Below are positions 20,506 to 31,448 of a DNA stretch of 64,000 nt, in pieces. How positions within the stretch are numbered: the stretch's first letter is position 1; each line of letters opens with the position of its first letter. Position numbers and translations under genes: made by a program. The notes under the pieces were generated by a model. That model was not told the DNA's origin. It ran no database searches and was given only the letters and a program-made list of their open reading frames with translations. Location of the stretch: the NCBI GenBank assembly GCA_949987705.1, contig OX465281.1:82550543-82614542 (forward strand). The letters are read 5' to 3'. This stretch comes from Thereva unica. Taxonomy: Eukaryota > Arthropoda > Insecta > Diptera > Therevidae.

Positions 20506-22830
20506 TCCAGTAAAAAGGTCGAAAAAAAGGCCTTGGTAATGCAAAAAATACCGCACGCGATTTTTTTTTACCAAATGTTTTGACATATTTTTATGAGCTT
20601 AAATTCAAAATGGCGTCATCCCCACCCTTATGCTTCACTTACAATAAAGGGAAACGCGTTTAATTCTATATCTCAGAAACTATGCATTTTACGACAAAAA
20701 TGTATATAATCTTTTTTGTAGATAATTAAGTGATTTAACTTTTTTGTTCAGAATTTTTTTTTGTAAAGTCAATATGTTCGGAGTTATAGTGCTTCAAACT
20801 TTATATATCACTTTCTTTGCACTATAATTCGTTAACGGTTAGCCCGCCATAAAAAAGTCCTTCCTAAGACTTATAGAACACACGATTATCTATAATTTTT
20901 GGTTATATCATTTTTACATAGGGCTAATATTTCACGAGTTATAGCGCTTTAAATGTCGCAAAAAGTAAATTAAAAAAAAATTCCTATCTTTTTCTTTCTC
21001 CGTTTCATTTCCAAACTGATTATATCGTGTGTTGAGCTCATCATTGCCCACATTTGTTGCCTTTACTTTTTTCTATAAAGTTGATATTTATGGATTTATT
21101 ACACCTCAAAAGTTTATTAAAAATGGTTTTTTGCAAATATCTAGTCCACTATTTATTTACGAAGACAAGTTATATTCAGCTCTACTTATAGTTGTTTTAC
21201 GCCATTAACAGATAACGGCGAAATAAAAAATTATCGGATGGAGGTCGTAGATGGTGATTTTCTTTTGCATCAGGTCATATGGGATAAGAATGTTTCCTTT
21301 TTAAATATTTGCAGAAAATATGTAAAATATGTCGGCGATCATTTAAGTTCGAATGTTACTATTGTATTCGATGGTTATCCTGAGAATGTTGATCTTCTAG
21401 GCACCAAAAGCTCTGAACGATTTCGGCGTTCAAGAAAGAATCATTCGGTACATATCATTATTAATGAGACTATAATTCCGGCGACGCAGCAGGAGAAGTT
21501 CTTAAGTATGTAATGATAAAAATAAAGCTCAGCTAATATCAATGCTCACAAAGGAACTAAGAAGTGCGGGTTTTATAGTTGAGCAAGCCTTCGAAGACGC
21601 TGACATGTTAATTGTAACGACAGCAATACAAGTATCTTCTATGTTTGATTCCGTGGTCATTGTCGGAGAAGACATAGATCTCCTTGTTTTATTAACGTCC
21701 TTGGCAGGGTCTTCTAACAATATTTTCCTTCGAAAACCGGGGAAGGGTCGTATTCCGGAAGCACTGTATACTCCGCAGTGCTTAAAATTTCCAAATATTC
21801 TTGCAAACAATATTCTCTTTCTTCACGCTTTCACTGGCTGTGACACAACTTCTTCAATATACGGCATGGGGAAAGTCAAAGTTTTATCCATTTTTCAAAA
21901 AAAATCCACAACTCATAAATTCAGTAGAATTGTTTAAAGAAAAAAAATAGATCCAGATCTGGTTGCTGAAGCTGGAGAGCGTTTCTTTATTGAGCTGTAT
22001 GGAGGTAGCTCGTCAGAAACCAATATTAATTCACTTACATAGGTTCAAATGTTTTGGAAAATCGGCTACAAAAACCAAAGTGAACTTATCAGCTCTGCCT
22101 CCAACTAAAGATGCTGCTCGACTTCACTCATTTCGAGTATATCATCAAGTGCAAACTTGGCTTGATAGTTATCAAGACCCGGAGGAACGGGGCTGGAAGC
22201 GAACAAGATTTGGCTTACAACCAGTCCCAATGACAATTGCTCCGGCACCAGCAAATTTATTAAAATTAATATCCTGTAAAGGCAACAAATGTGGACAATG
22301 ATGAGCTCAACACACGATATAATCAGTTTGGAAATGAAACGGGGAAAGAAAAAGATAGGAATTTTTTTTTTAATTTACTTTTTGTGACATTTAAAGCGCT
22401 ATAACTCGTGAAATATTAGCCCTATGTAAAAATGATATAACCAAAAATTATAGATAATCGTGTGTTCTATAAGTCTTAGGAAGGACTTTTTTATGGCGGG
22501 CTAACCGTTAACGAAATATAGTGCAAAGAGAGTAATGTATAAAGTTTGAAACACTATAACTCCGAACATATTGACTTTATAAAAAAAATTTCTGAACAAA
22601 AAAGTTAAATCACTTAATTATCTACAAAAAAGATTATATACATTTTTGTCGTAAAATGCATAGTTTCTGAGATATAGAATTAAACGCGTTTCCCTTTATT
22701 GTAAGTGAAGCATAAGGGTGGGGATGACGCCATTTTGAATTTAAGCTCATAAAAATATGTCAAAACATTTGGTAAAAAAGAATCGCGTGCGGTATTTTTT
22801 GCAAAGAAAAAGTACCTATTTACTGGACTA
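20506..22830. mobile_element. Long-TIR DNA element with XPG/FEN-like gene, copy B
   Basis: It has the same arms as copy A: left about 20506-21178, right about 22264-22830, the right end again being CTATTTACTGGACTA. The extreme left end is damaged (CCATCCAG where copy A has TAGTCCAG), so no target duplication can be read. The core between the arms carries the XPG/FEN-like gene on the plus strand, opposite to its direction in copy A relative to the same left and right arms. Confidence 0.75.
21199..22301 (+). pseudogene. XPG/FEN-like nuclease relic, copy B
   Basis: Read in three successive frames, the product resembles the FEN1/XPG fold in order. An N-terminal MEVVDGDFLLHQVIW and a VTIVFDGYPEN motif with basic ERFRRSRK lie at 21238-21513. 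EDADMLIVTTA and VVIVGEDIDLLVLL (the acidic XPG-I-like cluster) and the helix-hairpin-like GCDTTSSIYGMGK lie at 21542-21937. A C-terminal region with YHQVQTWLDSYQDPEERGW is at 21963-22301. Frame changes occur near 21510 and 21900-21960, so it is dead. The reading frame is open a little upstream of 21238. The last codons run into the right arm, removing the Cys-rich end seen in copy A. In known FEN nucleases the acidic residues bind metal for flap cleavage; that role here is inferred. Confidence 0.65.
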
Positions 22831-22980
22831 AGACCGGGCCTAGAGCGCAGTCGATCTTAAGTCCGCCACTGCAAATTAGCTTAAGATAATCGTTTACTGT
22901 TAGTTAAACTTAAGGGAGAGACATCATCGCGGACTTTTCTGTATGCCTACAATTCTTTAGTATACTATTTTGATATAACA

Positions 22981-23213
22981 TGTAGGAACCGAGAAAAAGT
23001 ACACTCAAGAACCTTCGCACTCAAGGCACTGTAGGCATTGAAAAATACGGGAGTTGGAAGGAGGCAATGAGATGTCGAAAATTAATTCTAAAACAAAGCA
23101 AGTCGAAGTCGGGACGTCTTTTTTGGTATTAATTAAATTATTAAAATGTTATCTGAATTAAATCGCTATACAATAAAAGATTAAATATTTTAAAACCCTT
23201 AAGAATCCCTACA
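22981..23213 (+). repeat. 5' LTR of deleted gypsy
   Basis: It begins TGTAGGAACC and ends AATCCCTACA, and is repeated at 25777-26008. AATAAAAGATTAAAT near 23172 could be a polyadenylation signal. The sequence after it (ttttgggggctcaaccggg) is in the primer-binding position. Confidence 0.85.
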
Positions 23214-23383
23214 ATTTTGGGGGCTCAACCGGGATACTTATTATTAAGATTTTATTATCAGGCTATCCGTCAGGTAACGGTACCGCGTTTGGAGGTATAG
23301 CGATTTTTCAACGCTGAGTGCGGTAAAATTAATGAAAAAACATCAAGAAGCTAAGTATTAAAAACATTAACAGTAAAGCAACT

Positions 23384-23740
23384 GTGCAAACTGTTGCGAA
23401 GACGTGGATTACCGATTTGGTAGAGAGGCTTGTAAATTTACCGATGTCGGATGAAGAGGAACAGGAAATACCAGAAGTCCCTCCATCATTAAATCGTGAT
23501 CGCAGGCTAGTATCAAACGAGATGACGAATAATCCCTTATTTTCTTTCAGAGCCGTTGAGGAATCACTCAGCCATTTTGGTGGTGAAATTACCCAGGATA
23601 TTGAAGCATGGATCAAGGAATTCGAAGAGGTAGCTAATTTATGCCAGTGGACGAGTGTCCACAAATTCATTTATGCGCGAAGGTTACTAAATGTAACAGC
23701 TAAACTGTTTTTAGACACAAGTAGCAAAAGATTGCAATAA
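23384..23740 (+). pseudogene. gag fragment of deleted gypsy
   Basis: The frame has an acidic linker (SDEEEQEIPEVPPS) and then IEAWIKEFEEVANLC and KFIYARRLLN, the capsid-like region. It stops at 23740, well short of a full gag, and there are no zinc knuckles before the protease. The frame runs open upstream of 23384 without an ATG in phase; the nearest ATG (23332) is in another frame, so the start is frameshifted. Confidence 0.7.
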
Positions 23741-23807
23741 CTCGCAAGCATCCAGTTCAACAAGTAGACTCAGAACGATTCAGAAAAATAATGAAAACAT
23801 TCCAGAC

Positions 23808-24197
23808 ATGCATATCAGAGTTCAATTATGTGGAAAATTTGTGAATGCCTTGGTTGATACTGGGAGCGACATTACGGTGACTAGACAATCTGTATATGAA
23901 CAAATTACTGATGGTGATACCCTGAAGAATTGTGGTACTAAAGTCATTGTATTCGGAGATTGCCCTTCATGCAGTACGCTAGGTTGCTTTTCAGTTGCAG
24001 TATCTATAGATGGAAGCGATTTAAATATTAAATGTCATGTAGTACCTGATACATGGTTGCAGAATGATATGATAGTAGGCAAGGATGTACTTAGAAATTT
24101 CGATCTGATAATTCGAAACGGAAAACCGGAAATAAAGAAGCCAAGTGAAGTTGACACTTACGGTGATATTAACCCAGTTGGGATTTTGTTGGGTTAA
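23808..24197 (+). pseudogene. Retroviral-type aspartic protease of deleted gypsy
   Basis: VNALVDTGSDITVTRQSVY carries the catalytic DTG followed by a hydrophobic strand. VGKDVLRNFDLII is the later ILG-like segment of the fold. In an active enzyme it would process Gag-Pol as a dimer. It is separated from gag and RT by stops. Confidence 0.75.
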
Positions 24198-24391
24198 TGA
24201 AGGAAGATGCTATTTCGTCGTGCATGCAAGATATAAAGGATCCTGAAATTGCAGATAAGTTGTCCAAGTTGTTAAGATCCTATCAACTGAAGGTTGTAGA
24301 GAAGTCAATTATTCAGATGAAGATTCATTTAGAAAATGAGGTACCTGTATATCAGCCAGCGTGAAGATTATCACCAAGCGAGAAGAAAGTA

Positions 24392-24667
24392 GTGTCGGAG
24401 CAAATAAATCAGTGGTTAGAGGAGAAAATAGTACAACCAAGCAATTCAGATTTTGCAAGCCCGATAGTTATCGTAGGAAAGAAGGATGGAACAAGTAGAA
24501 TATGTGTCGACTATAAGAAATTGAACCAGAAAGTGATTAAAGAAAGATATCCGCTACCATTAATAGAAGACGTCTTAGATAAACTTTATGACGGCCGCAT
24601 ATTCACGGCAATGGATCTGAAGAATGGGGTTTTCATGTCGATGTCATTCCCGAAAGCCCAAATTTAA
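24392..24667 (+). pseudogene. N-terminal part of gypsy reverse transcriptase
   Basis: FASPIVIVGKKDGTSRICVD and YKKLN, then RYPLPLIEDVLDKL and FTAMDLKNG, are RT motifs 1-3 with the first catalytic Asp (MDL). The sequence then breaks, and the YxDD box, thumb and RNase H are absent because of a deletion. Confidence 0.8.
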
Positions 24668-24699
24668 GGATGTAGACTATCTTTTGGTTTAACCCAAGA

Positions 24700-25564
24700 G
24701 AATACAGGCTGAAATCATAAAAGTTCATGAAAATGGGCATATATGTGCTAGGAAAGTCATGCAACAAGTAGGGAAAGATTATTATCTGCCTAAATTACAA
24801 AAGGCTGTTGATTTAGTTGTGAGCAATTGTGTGGCGTGTATATTGGCTGCAAGGAAAGCGGGAAAACCTGAAGGATGTCTGAATTCATTGGATAAGTTTG
24901 ACCGACCTCTTCACATCTACCATGTCGACCATTTAGGTCCGTTGCCAGCAACATCAAAAAAGTTCAGGTTTATTTTTGCAGTAGTGGACGGGTTTTCGAA
25001 GTTCACGTGGCTTTACCCTGAAGCATCAGAGTCACACTTTTGGAAATCCGGTCAGGTTAATATCTGATAAAGGAGCAGCTTTTGTATCCAGTCAATTTGA
25101 TGAATATTGTAAGGCGAATGACAACACGTTAAGATTACCACGGGCGTGCCGAGAGCAATGGGCAAGTGGAGCGGATTAATCGAAATCTGATAGCTGTACT
25201 TAGTAAACTTTCAGAAAAGAAACCACAGAAATGGTTCAAGTTCGTACCAGCAGTACAGCAGATGTTAAATTCATCAACATCAAAAAGTACAGCCCACACT
25301 CCGTTTGAGATAATGGTGGGCACAAAGATGATAACCAATAGAGATGATATTTTTTTAAAAATAGTTGAAGAAGAATTAGTGAGCAGCTTTATAGAAGAAA
25401 GGAATGAATTAAGACAGCTAGCTAAAAAACAAATTTTACGGACGCAACAAGAAAATCAAAAGAATTATAATAAAAGAAGGAAGAGAGCATGGAAATACAA
25501 AGTAGGAGATCTGGTGGTAGTTGAGAGATCACAGTTTGGATCTGGTCTAAAACTCTACCCCTAA
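24700..25564 (+). pseudogene. Integrase of deleted gypsy
   Basis: The HHCC zinc region (VHENGH, then CVAC) is at about 24720-24840, and the first catalytic Asp is in HVDHLGPLP at 24925. ISDKGAAFVSSQF near 25063 is in another frame, and the Glu region (RESNGQVERINRNL) is in a third frame near 25150. HTPFEIMVG and a basic tail follow to 25564. Two frameshifts break it. Confidence 0.75.
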
Positions 25565-25776
25565 TTCTTGGGACCGTATAGAGTCTTAAAAGACAAGGGA
25601 CATGACAGGTACGATCTAATCAACCTTAGCCAAACAGAGGGACTCAAGCAGACGTCTGCCTCCGCGGATCACCTTAAACCTTGGACACGGGAGGACACTG
25701 ATGATGATAGTGTTAGTTATGGAGAGAGTGGAAAAGCTTCATCTGGGTCAGATGAAGCAATGCAGGATGGCCGAGA

Positions 25777-26008
25777 TGTGGGAACCGAGAAAAGGTACAC
25801 TCAAGAACCTTCGCACTCAAGGCACTGTAGGAATTAAAAAATACGGGAGTTGGAAGGAGGCGATGAGATGTCGAAAATTAATTATAAAACAAAGCAAGTC
25901 GAAGTCGGGACGTTTTTTTGTTATTAATTAAATTATTAAAATGTTATCTGAATTAAATCGTTATACAATAAAAGATTAAATATTTTAAAATCCTTAAGAA
26001 TCCCTACA
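25777..26008 (+). repeat. 3' LTR of deleted gypsy
   Basis: It starts TGTGGGAACC and ends AATCCCTACA, and matches 22981-23213 with small differences. It overlaps a 3' open frame tail. No perfect target duplication is visible outside the LTRs. Confidence 0.85.
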
Positions 26009-26180
26009 TACATATGTATGTCATAAGGCTTAGCCAGAGTGAGCCATGTAAGCACCCGATTTTACGGCTTGATTTAAAAACATCGACTTCTCTCTACTCT
26101 TTATAAATCTAATCAGAAAGTATTATATATATAAACCTTCCTTCTATAAATTATAGTGAAAATCGCATCACAATCTATTA

Positions 26181-26519
26181 TACCCCGGCTTCACCGCCAA
26201 AATTTCGCAAGTTCGAGCAAATTAGTCTACTGTACTTTAAAATTTCCTGATTTCCCATACATTTTTCACATTTTAAAGTCAGGAAAAAATGCCTGCTTTG
26301 GGCCTACAGAACATGAAATTGAGTTTCAAAGTAAAAGCTCGCTCAAAAGAGAGTAAAAAATTGGAATAATGGAATGCCATTCCAGTGAGCTTTTGCATTT
26401 CTAATTTCTGGCGAAAAAGCAACAACAATTTCAAGCACGAACTGAACATGCTAGCCGGTGAAGCCACTTATGCCGATTGAAGTGAACTTGAATAAACTGA
26501 GGCCGGCGAAGCCGGGGTA
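26181..26519. mobile_element. MITE with TACCCCGGCTTC TIRs and TTA duplication
   Basis: The left end TACCCCGGCTTCACCG (26181) is mirrored by CGGCGAAGCCGGGGTA ending at 26519. TTA flanks both sides (26178-26180 and 26520-26522). A TTA target duplication fits PIF/Harbinger-type MITEs. The interior is noncoding. Confidence 0.7.
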
Positions 26520-26522
26520 TTA

Positions 26523-27474
26523 AGTGACGAATCTACTGACGGACTTGATACAAACACTATTTGAAAATATTTATGAATTCCTATTTACATTAAAACCTAA
26601 AAGTAACCGAGTAAAAATAATTTTTATTGGCTAATTTTCTTAAAAGCATACACGCGGTGCCCCTAGTATGTATAGCATATAAGTGCGCATCCCACACGGG
26701 TATGCACGCTTCCGCAACAGGCATGGATACTACCGCCACAGGCACGAAAATCTAAACATTCGCCTCATGGAAGTAAGCTGGTGACATATGCAAGCGTACA
26801 TGCATTGCATTCAGAGGTTCATAAAATTGCATGGTTTTTTCCGTCCCGGCTTTCACACATAGCCCGAAAATCTAAGTAACGAGTGCAGGCAAGGTGCATG
26901 TGTTTGTTGTGCATACTTGTGTGTGCTATTTCGATTGCGGCATCACAAAAAAAGTTAAAAGTAGTCCGACCTTTGCGTGGCATGCATTCCATTCATGGAA
27001 CATTCCGTTAGGTCGCATTTGAATACACACACTTCTATATTATTTATCAACGAATTGAACGCATGTACGCTTGGATATGTCATCAGCTGTATGCATGCTC
27101 CGCTCCCGCTACATTCATGATCATTAATAATTGCATCCGCATCGGCATAGACTATTCCAAACCCAGGTATTGTTTTACCAAGCAGTCCGCCAACCACATA
27201 CAATGAAGCTTTACCTACGCGAACGGGAGCCAGTCTACTTGAGTATGGTATTGGCACCCTTTATGGCCACCTAGCCAATTACCTGATTACTTCGTCCCAT
27301 ACAATCTTTTAGGGAGCCAATTAATTTTAAAGGGAGCAAAAAGATATGCAATGAACCTTTTTTCAAATTCTTCTTTCTATGCGTTGTTGAAAATAATTTA
27401 TTTTGGCTGATTAAACCGATTTCGAAGCATAAAGTTGAAAAAACATTTTTTACAAACCTTTATATTTTCAGTCG
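26523..27474. other. No recognised gene
   Basis: A minus-strand open frame of 100 codons (27257-26955) has no recognised motif. CATGCA/TGCATG-rich words (for example near 26810 and 27090) are frequent. Nothing else is supported. Confidence 0.4.
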
Positions 27475-27712
27475 ATGTAGGGATAGTTTCAACCCTTTAT
27501 TATTATCCCTTATCATAAAATTTGCAAAAATGTTGCAAAAAATGAATTTTATTAGATTGTTTTTGATTAAAATTAAAATTATCGCGAAAACACTTAAAAA
27601 GGGGAATTTTTAAGCATATTTAAAGGTGACATCCATATTTTAAGACTGTGGGACCCTGATTTTCGTAATCAGCGACCCAAAAAACATATCAGGAACGATT
27701 TTCACAACAGTG
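27475..27712. repeat. Diverged fragment of the foldback element's right arm
   Basis: gtttcaaccctttattatta, then cccttatcataaaatttgc and tttaaaggtgacatccatatt, gggaccctgattttcg, tcagcgaccca and aacgattttc follow the same order as 19585-19840. Clear divergence shows an older copy. Confidence 0.7.
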
Positions 27713-28914
27713 TAATGTTTTGACATAAACGATTCGTCGATTTGTGCAAGTTAAAAAAATTTTAATTTAAAAAGGGGAAAGGTCCAGCACATCTCACCAA
27801 AGGGGAAGTGGGTGCCAATTTTAAACAACAGCACCTCACACATTTAATTCACCACTCCCTTTTGGTATTCTAAGCACCCAAACCACCGCCGAAAATTCTT
27901 CTCGTATATGCCGCTTCCAGCCAGTGACCAAACCACAAGAAAAATCTAAAATAATTCACCTCTACAGAATGGTGAATTTGTATTCCTATAATGAGATAAA
28001 GCAAAGTCTGGGCGACAACGTAGCTAACATGCCAGAAAATCTATGCAGTAAGGCAGAGTGTATTTTAACTGTTGCACACACAGCCCCGAGTGTAATCGTC
28101 TCTTGTACCCCGTCCGCCCCTTTTCCCATCGTTATACGAAAGTTCTGACGATTTTTCATGTTCATGAGAGCGTTACGCGAAAGAAATTGATTCACTCTCA
28201 TGTAAATTTTTTTAAGCAAACGTCCCTAAAAAAGTTTTACTTCAAAAATATATAAAAACGGGTGTTTTCAGTCATAATTTGTAAATTTTTTAAATAATCA
28301 TTGAAGTCCCAGAAAGATACACCTCCCGGTAGCAATACGCAGTCGCGACTGATTACATGGCAGCAAGTGATTTGATAGGAGGAGTTAAATGAAGCTTTTG
28401 TCTGAGCTTTGAAACATTTTTAAGAGCTTAGCTGGGGAACATGCGCGGGATGTCACGACGTTTGAAAACAACCAATAGCTCTGTAAACTAGAGTAGAGCA
28501 GGAGTTATGCAAAGCAGTACATTTGGCTTTACACGACGGTAAATCGTTATGAGGACTTAATTAAAATGTGCTACTACTCTTGGCATGAGCGTATAAACGT
28601 GCACCATCACCCGCCCAAGCCCACGAATCTCAAGGGAAACATTCGCTTGAACCCTTTCAGTACATTTGAAACAATTCTCGTATAAATTGAAACCAACAGG
28701 GTTAAATAGATCACATCATGCTATAGTCAAACCTAAAACTTACGTGTGCACATTTTTTTTATACCCAGCATAAATTGAGAATAGCTAAAAATTGGAACAG
28801 CACTTAAAAACAGCAAAAATATGTGTTCAAAAGGTCAAAAAATCAGTTTGCAAATATGCATCTCTCAAACGCTCATAAAATAGTTTTTACAAATTTTGTA
28901 GGTTATGAAATTAT
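27713..28914. other. No recognised gene
   Basis: Short open frames at 27924-28255 overlap on both strands and have no motif. Nothing else was recognised. Confidence 0.35.
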
Positions 28915-29502
28915 ACCTTCGACACACAGCATCTCTTAATGGCCAATTAGCACTAAATGGCCATTAAGTGGCTGTATGTCAACTCACCATTAAGCTTAAC
29001 AATCAAAATTTTGATCATTAATGCTTAATTAACCATTAAGCTTAATGGCCATATTATTTTGACCATTAGCATGTAAACGTTTTAAAATGTACTAGATTAC
29101 ATGAAATATCGTAGCAATTCTCACAGTTCGGAATTGTCAAAAAAGGTTTGATTTCCAATGTGTCTACGAATTTTTTTGGCTGGTTTAAACTTTTGGGAAA
29201 ACTTACTATTAAATAGTTGTGCACTTTTATTTAAATTAAATATTTTTAGATAACAATATTGTTGTAAATATATATTATCTAACAGTCTTTTAATTAAATA
29301 TATTTTCCTCTTTAAGAATATATTTCTCTTTTTAAAATAATAGTACAAAAGTAATTGTAAACTTTACTTCCTATTTTCCATGCTGTAGCCAAATATGACA
29401 ATTCACCAGCTGATTTTCACTAACTGGCCTCGCTGTGTGTCACTATTTGCTTAAAAGCTCAATTAGTCAAATGGCCATTAAGAGATGCTGTGTGTCGAAG
29501 GT
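28915..29502. mobile_element. MITE with 30-bp TIRs and ATTAT duplication
   Basis: The left end ACCTTCGACACACAGCATCT (28915) is mirrored by AGATGCTGTGTGTCGAAGGT ending at 29502, continuing inward through CTTAATGGCC. ATTAT flanks both sides. The interior repeats CATTAAG, TTAATGG and GGCCATTAAG many times. No coding capacity; superfamily not assigned. Confidence 0.75.
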
Positions 29503-29824
29503 ATTATTCCCGTACGAATTGCCTTTCATGAGATATCGTCGTTTTGAACAATAATAATAAGGCATCCCGCGAGCTTAACCGGTTAATAATAGGGTTCCAA
29601 ACCAGACCTACCACATCACCCTGCGGGCTGAAATATATTTGGGCATATTGAAATTCCAAAAAATGTTGGCCTAAAAAATTTGTGGCAAAAGAAAAAAAGT
29701 TCATTCAGAACATTGAATATAGATACTGAAGGATCGATTCTTTATTCGTGAATGAAACAAAAGTTACTTAGTGTAGCCAACGAGCAATATAATAAGAGTG
29801 ATGAGCTAGAATCACTGCCATATA

Positions 29825-29976
29825 GGCTGCGTTCCCAAATAGAGCCCAGTATACCGGTCAGTGCTAATGAAGCCTTAAATCGCAGCCGATTCTGTATATT
29901 TTCAATACCAATTGAGTGCGATTTAAGACGCCATAAGCACTGGTCCGTATGCTGGGATCTATTTCGGAACACAGCC
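29825..29976. mobile_element. 152-bp palindromic MITE with ATA duplication
   Basis: GGCTGCGTTCCCAAATAGA on the left and the mirror of GGCTGTGTTCCGAAATAGA on the right extend as imperfect ~65-bp arms (CCAGTATACCGG and CTTAAATCGCA included). ATA flanks both sides. The open frames across it on both strands are by-products of the palindrome. Confidence 0.7.
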
Positions 29977-30534
29977 ATAGTAATGGACTGCTAAATGGGC
30001 AATATCCCATACAAAAAAATGGCACCAAAAACTATTGCTGTCTCGCTCCCACGTTAAATCCCAATGAACTTTAATCATTTAAATCAGTCAGCGCATGTCA
30101 ACGATATAAACATAAGAAAAAAATAGACAGGTATAGTTTTCGTTCTTCTGTCTCACTCTTGAGCTATTTTGAAAAGTTTGGTAAACAGGGGAAATAACCG
30201 TCACAGTTTTGAAATAAATACATTTATTTAATGAAAAAACTGCTAATAAATAAAAATGAGTGATGGAAATTTATTTCTAATAATTATATCAGACATCTTG
30301 TCACTTATTTTCTCCTAAATTCGAAGAAAATTTTTTTGTTTACAAAAAAAGGTTTTCTATTTCTGGAGAAAAATGGTGCCATTCAGCATTGTCAATCAGC
30401 AGCCCATACCTATATGTCAGTGGCGGTATCTTATTCGTGCAAATAGGTTATACGGTTACAAAAATACATGGCTTAGTGAAATTCAAAAATTCAATTCAAC
30501 AAAAATTCATACACTCTCCCACACAGCGTCTACA

Positions 30535-31448
30535 CCATGGAGCCTAGACAAGGAGTTAAAACTACGTGTTGTCAATTTTTGTTTGATTGAGTGAGGGCGC
30601 CACAGTCACATGTATACCAAAAAACATGGCCGATCGCATTCATCCGGTTCGTTAACTATCAAGATAATTTATTTTTATGCCTGGGCTTCTAAATTGGATT
30701 TATATCGATGCGATTTTTTGTATTTAACCAATTTATGAATTTTCCAATGAATTTTTATTAATTTCCAATGAATTTTTTTTGCATTGCTCCATTAATCAGC
30801 TAACTTCATGTGGTGAACGTCAGCTTTAGGCGACATCTGTGGCAAAAAAGAAACTATAAGTTTAGTTTCTGCAACCTTCCATTTCCGGTTATTTTCGCCA
30901 TAATAGTGGATCATTGAAGCCGGATTTTCTTGGCGTTAAAATTTTTTAACAGTCAAAGTAGGCTTAATACATTGTTATTATTGAAAGTATTTCGTATTTG
31001 TCAAAAAAAAAATCATGGAAGAATTAATGTTGTTAACAATGATTCATATTGTATAAACAATATAAAAATGTATACAATCGAAATATAAGGCGCTGGTGGG
31101 TCCGGGAGGTGAATTTGTCCCGAGATGTTAACGGATACTTTACAACCAGTTTCCTTCATATTTAAAATAATGATCCGGAGGATTTTTTTAAGCATACTAG
31201 AATGACGAGGCCGATATATGATCTCTTGCTAACGCTATTTTCGCGTCGCGTCGCGGAAAAAGTTCAAAGTTGGTCAACTTGTCGCGTCGAAAGCTTGGCG
31301 TTGCGTCGCGTCGCGTTACATTGTACTCACTACATAGGATATCGTATAATTCAATATTTTTTTGACATTATTAACTTCGCGTAGCGTCACGTCGCGTCCC
31401 TATGTACTTCCAGTGTAAGAGTTTTAACTCCTTGTCTAGGCTCCATGG
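30535..31448. mobile_element. Non-autonomous DNA transposon with perfect 29-bp TIRs
   Basis: Bases 30535-30563 (CCATGGAGCCTAGACAAGGA then gttaaaact) are the exact reverse complement of 31420-31448. TCTACA flanks both ends (30529-30534 and 31449-31454), a 6-bp target duplication. The 914-bp element has no coding capacity and contains a patch of GCGTCGCGT-type repeats at 31237-31402. The superfamily is unknown; a 6-bp duplication is uncommon. Confidence 0.75.
31237..31402. repeat. GCGTCGCG-rich patch
   Basis: Words such as TCGCGTCGCGTCGCGG (31240), TTGCGTCGCGTCGCGTTA (31303) and CGTCACGTCGCGTCCC (31386) recur in otherwise AT-rich DNA, spaced about 60-80 bp. Confidence 0.6.

Larger units (their letters stand above)
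22981..26008 (+). mobile_element. Ty3/gypsy retrotransposon, internally deleted
   Basis: A 3.0-kb element with two LTRs of 232-233 bp and, between them, gag, protease, the first part of RT, then integrase. The RT palm beyond the first aspartate and all of RNase H are missing. There is no env-like frame after integrase. The LTRs differ at about 10 positions by eye, so it is older than the gypsy at 36599. The integrase motif HVDHLGPLP and short LTRs suggest an mdg3-like group, but this is only a suggestion. Confidence 0.85.

Noticed and set aside
22975..26014. A 4-bp target duplication for the deleted gypsy
   Set aside because: The flanks read aaca and taca, one mismatch, so the duplication is not secure.
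26955..27257. 100-codon minus-strand frame as a gene
   Set aside because: No motif, no splice context and no repeat context; likely chance.
29742..29994. Facing 78-80-codon frames near 29.75-29.99 kb
   Set aside because: They cover a palindromic MITE, which opens frames on both strands.
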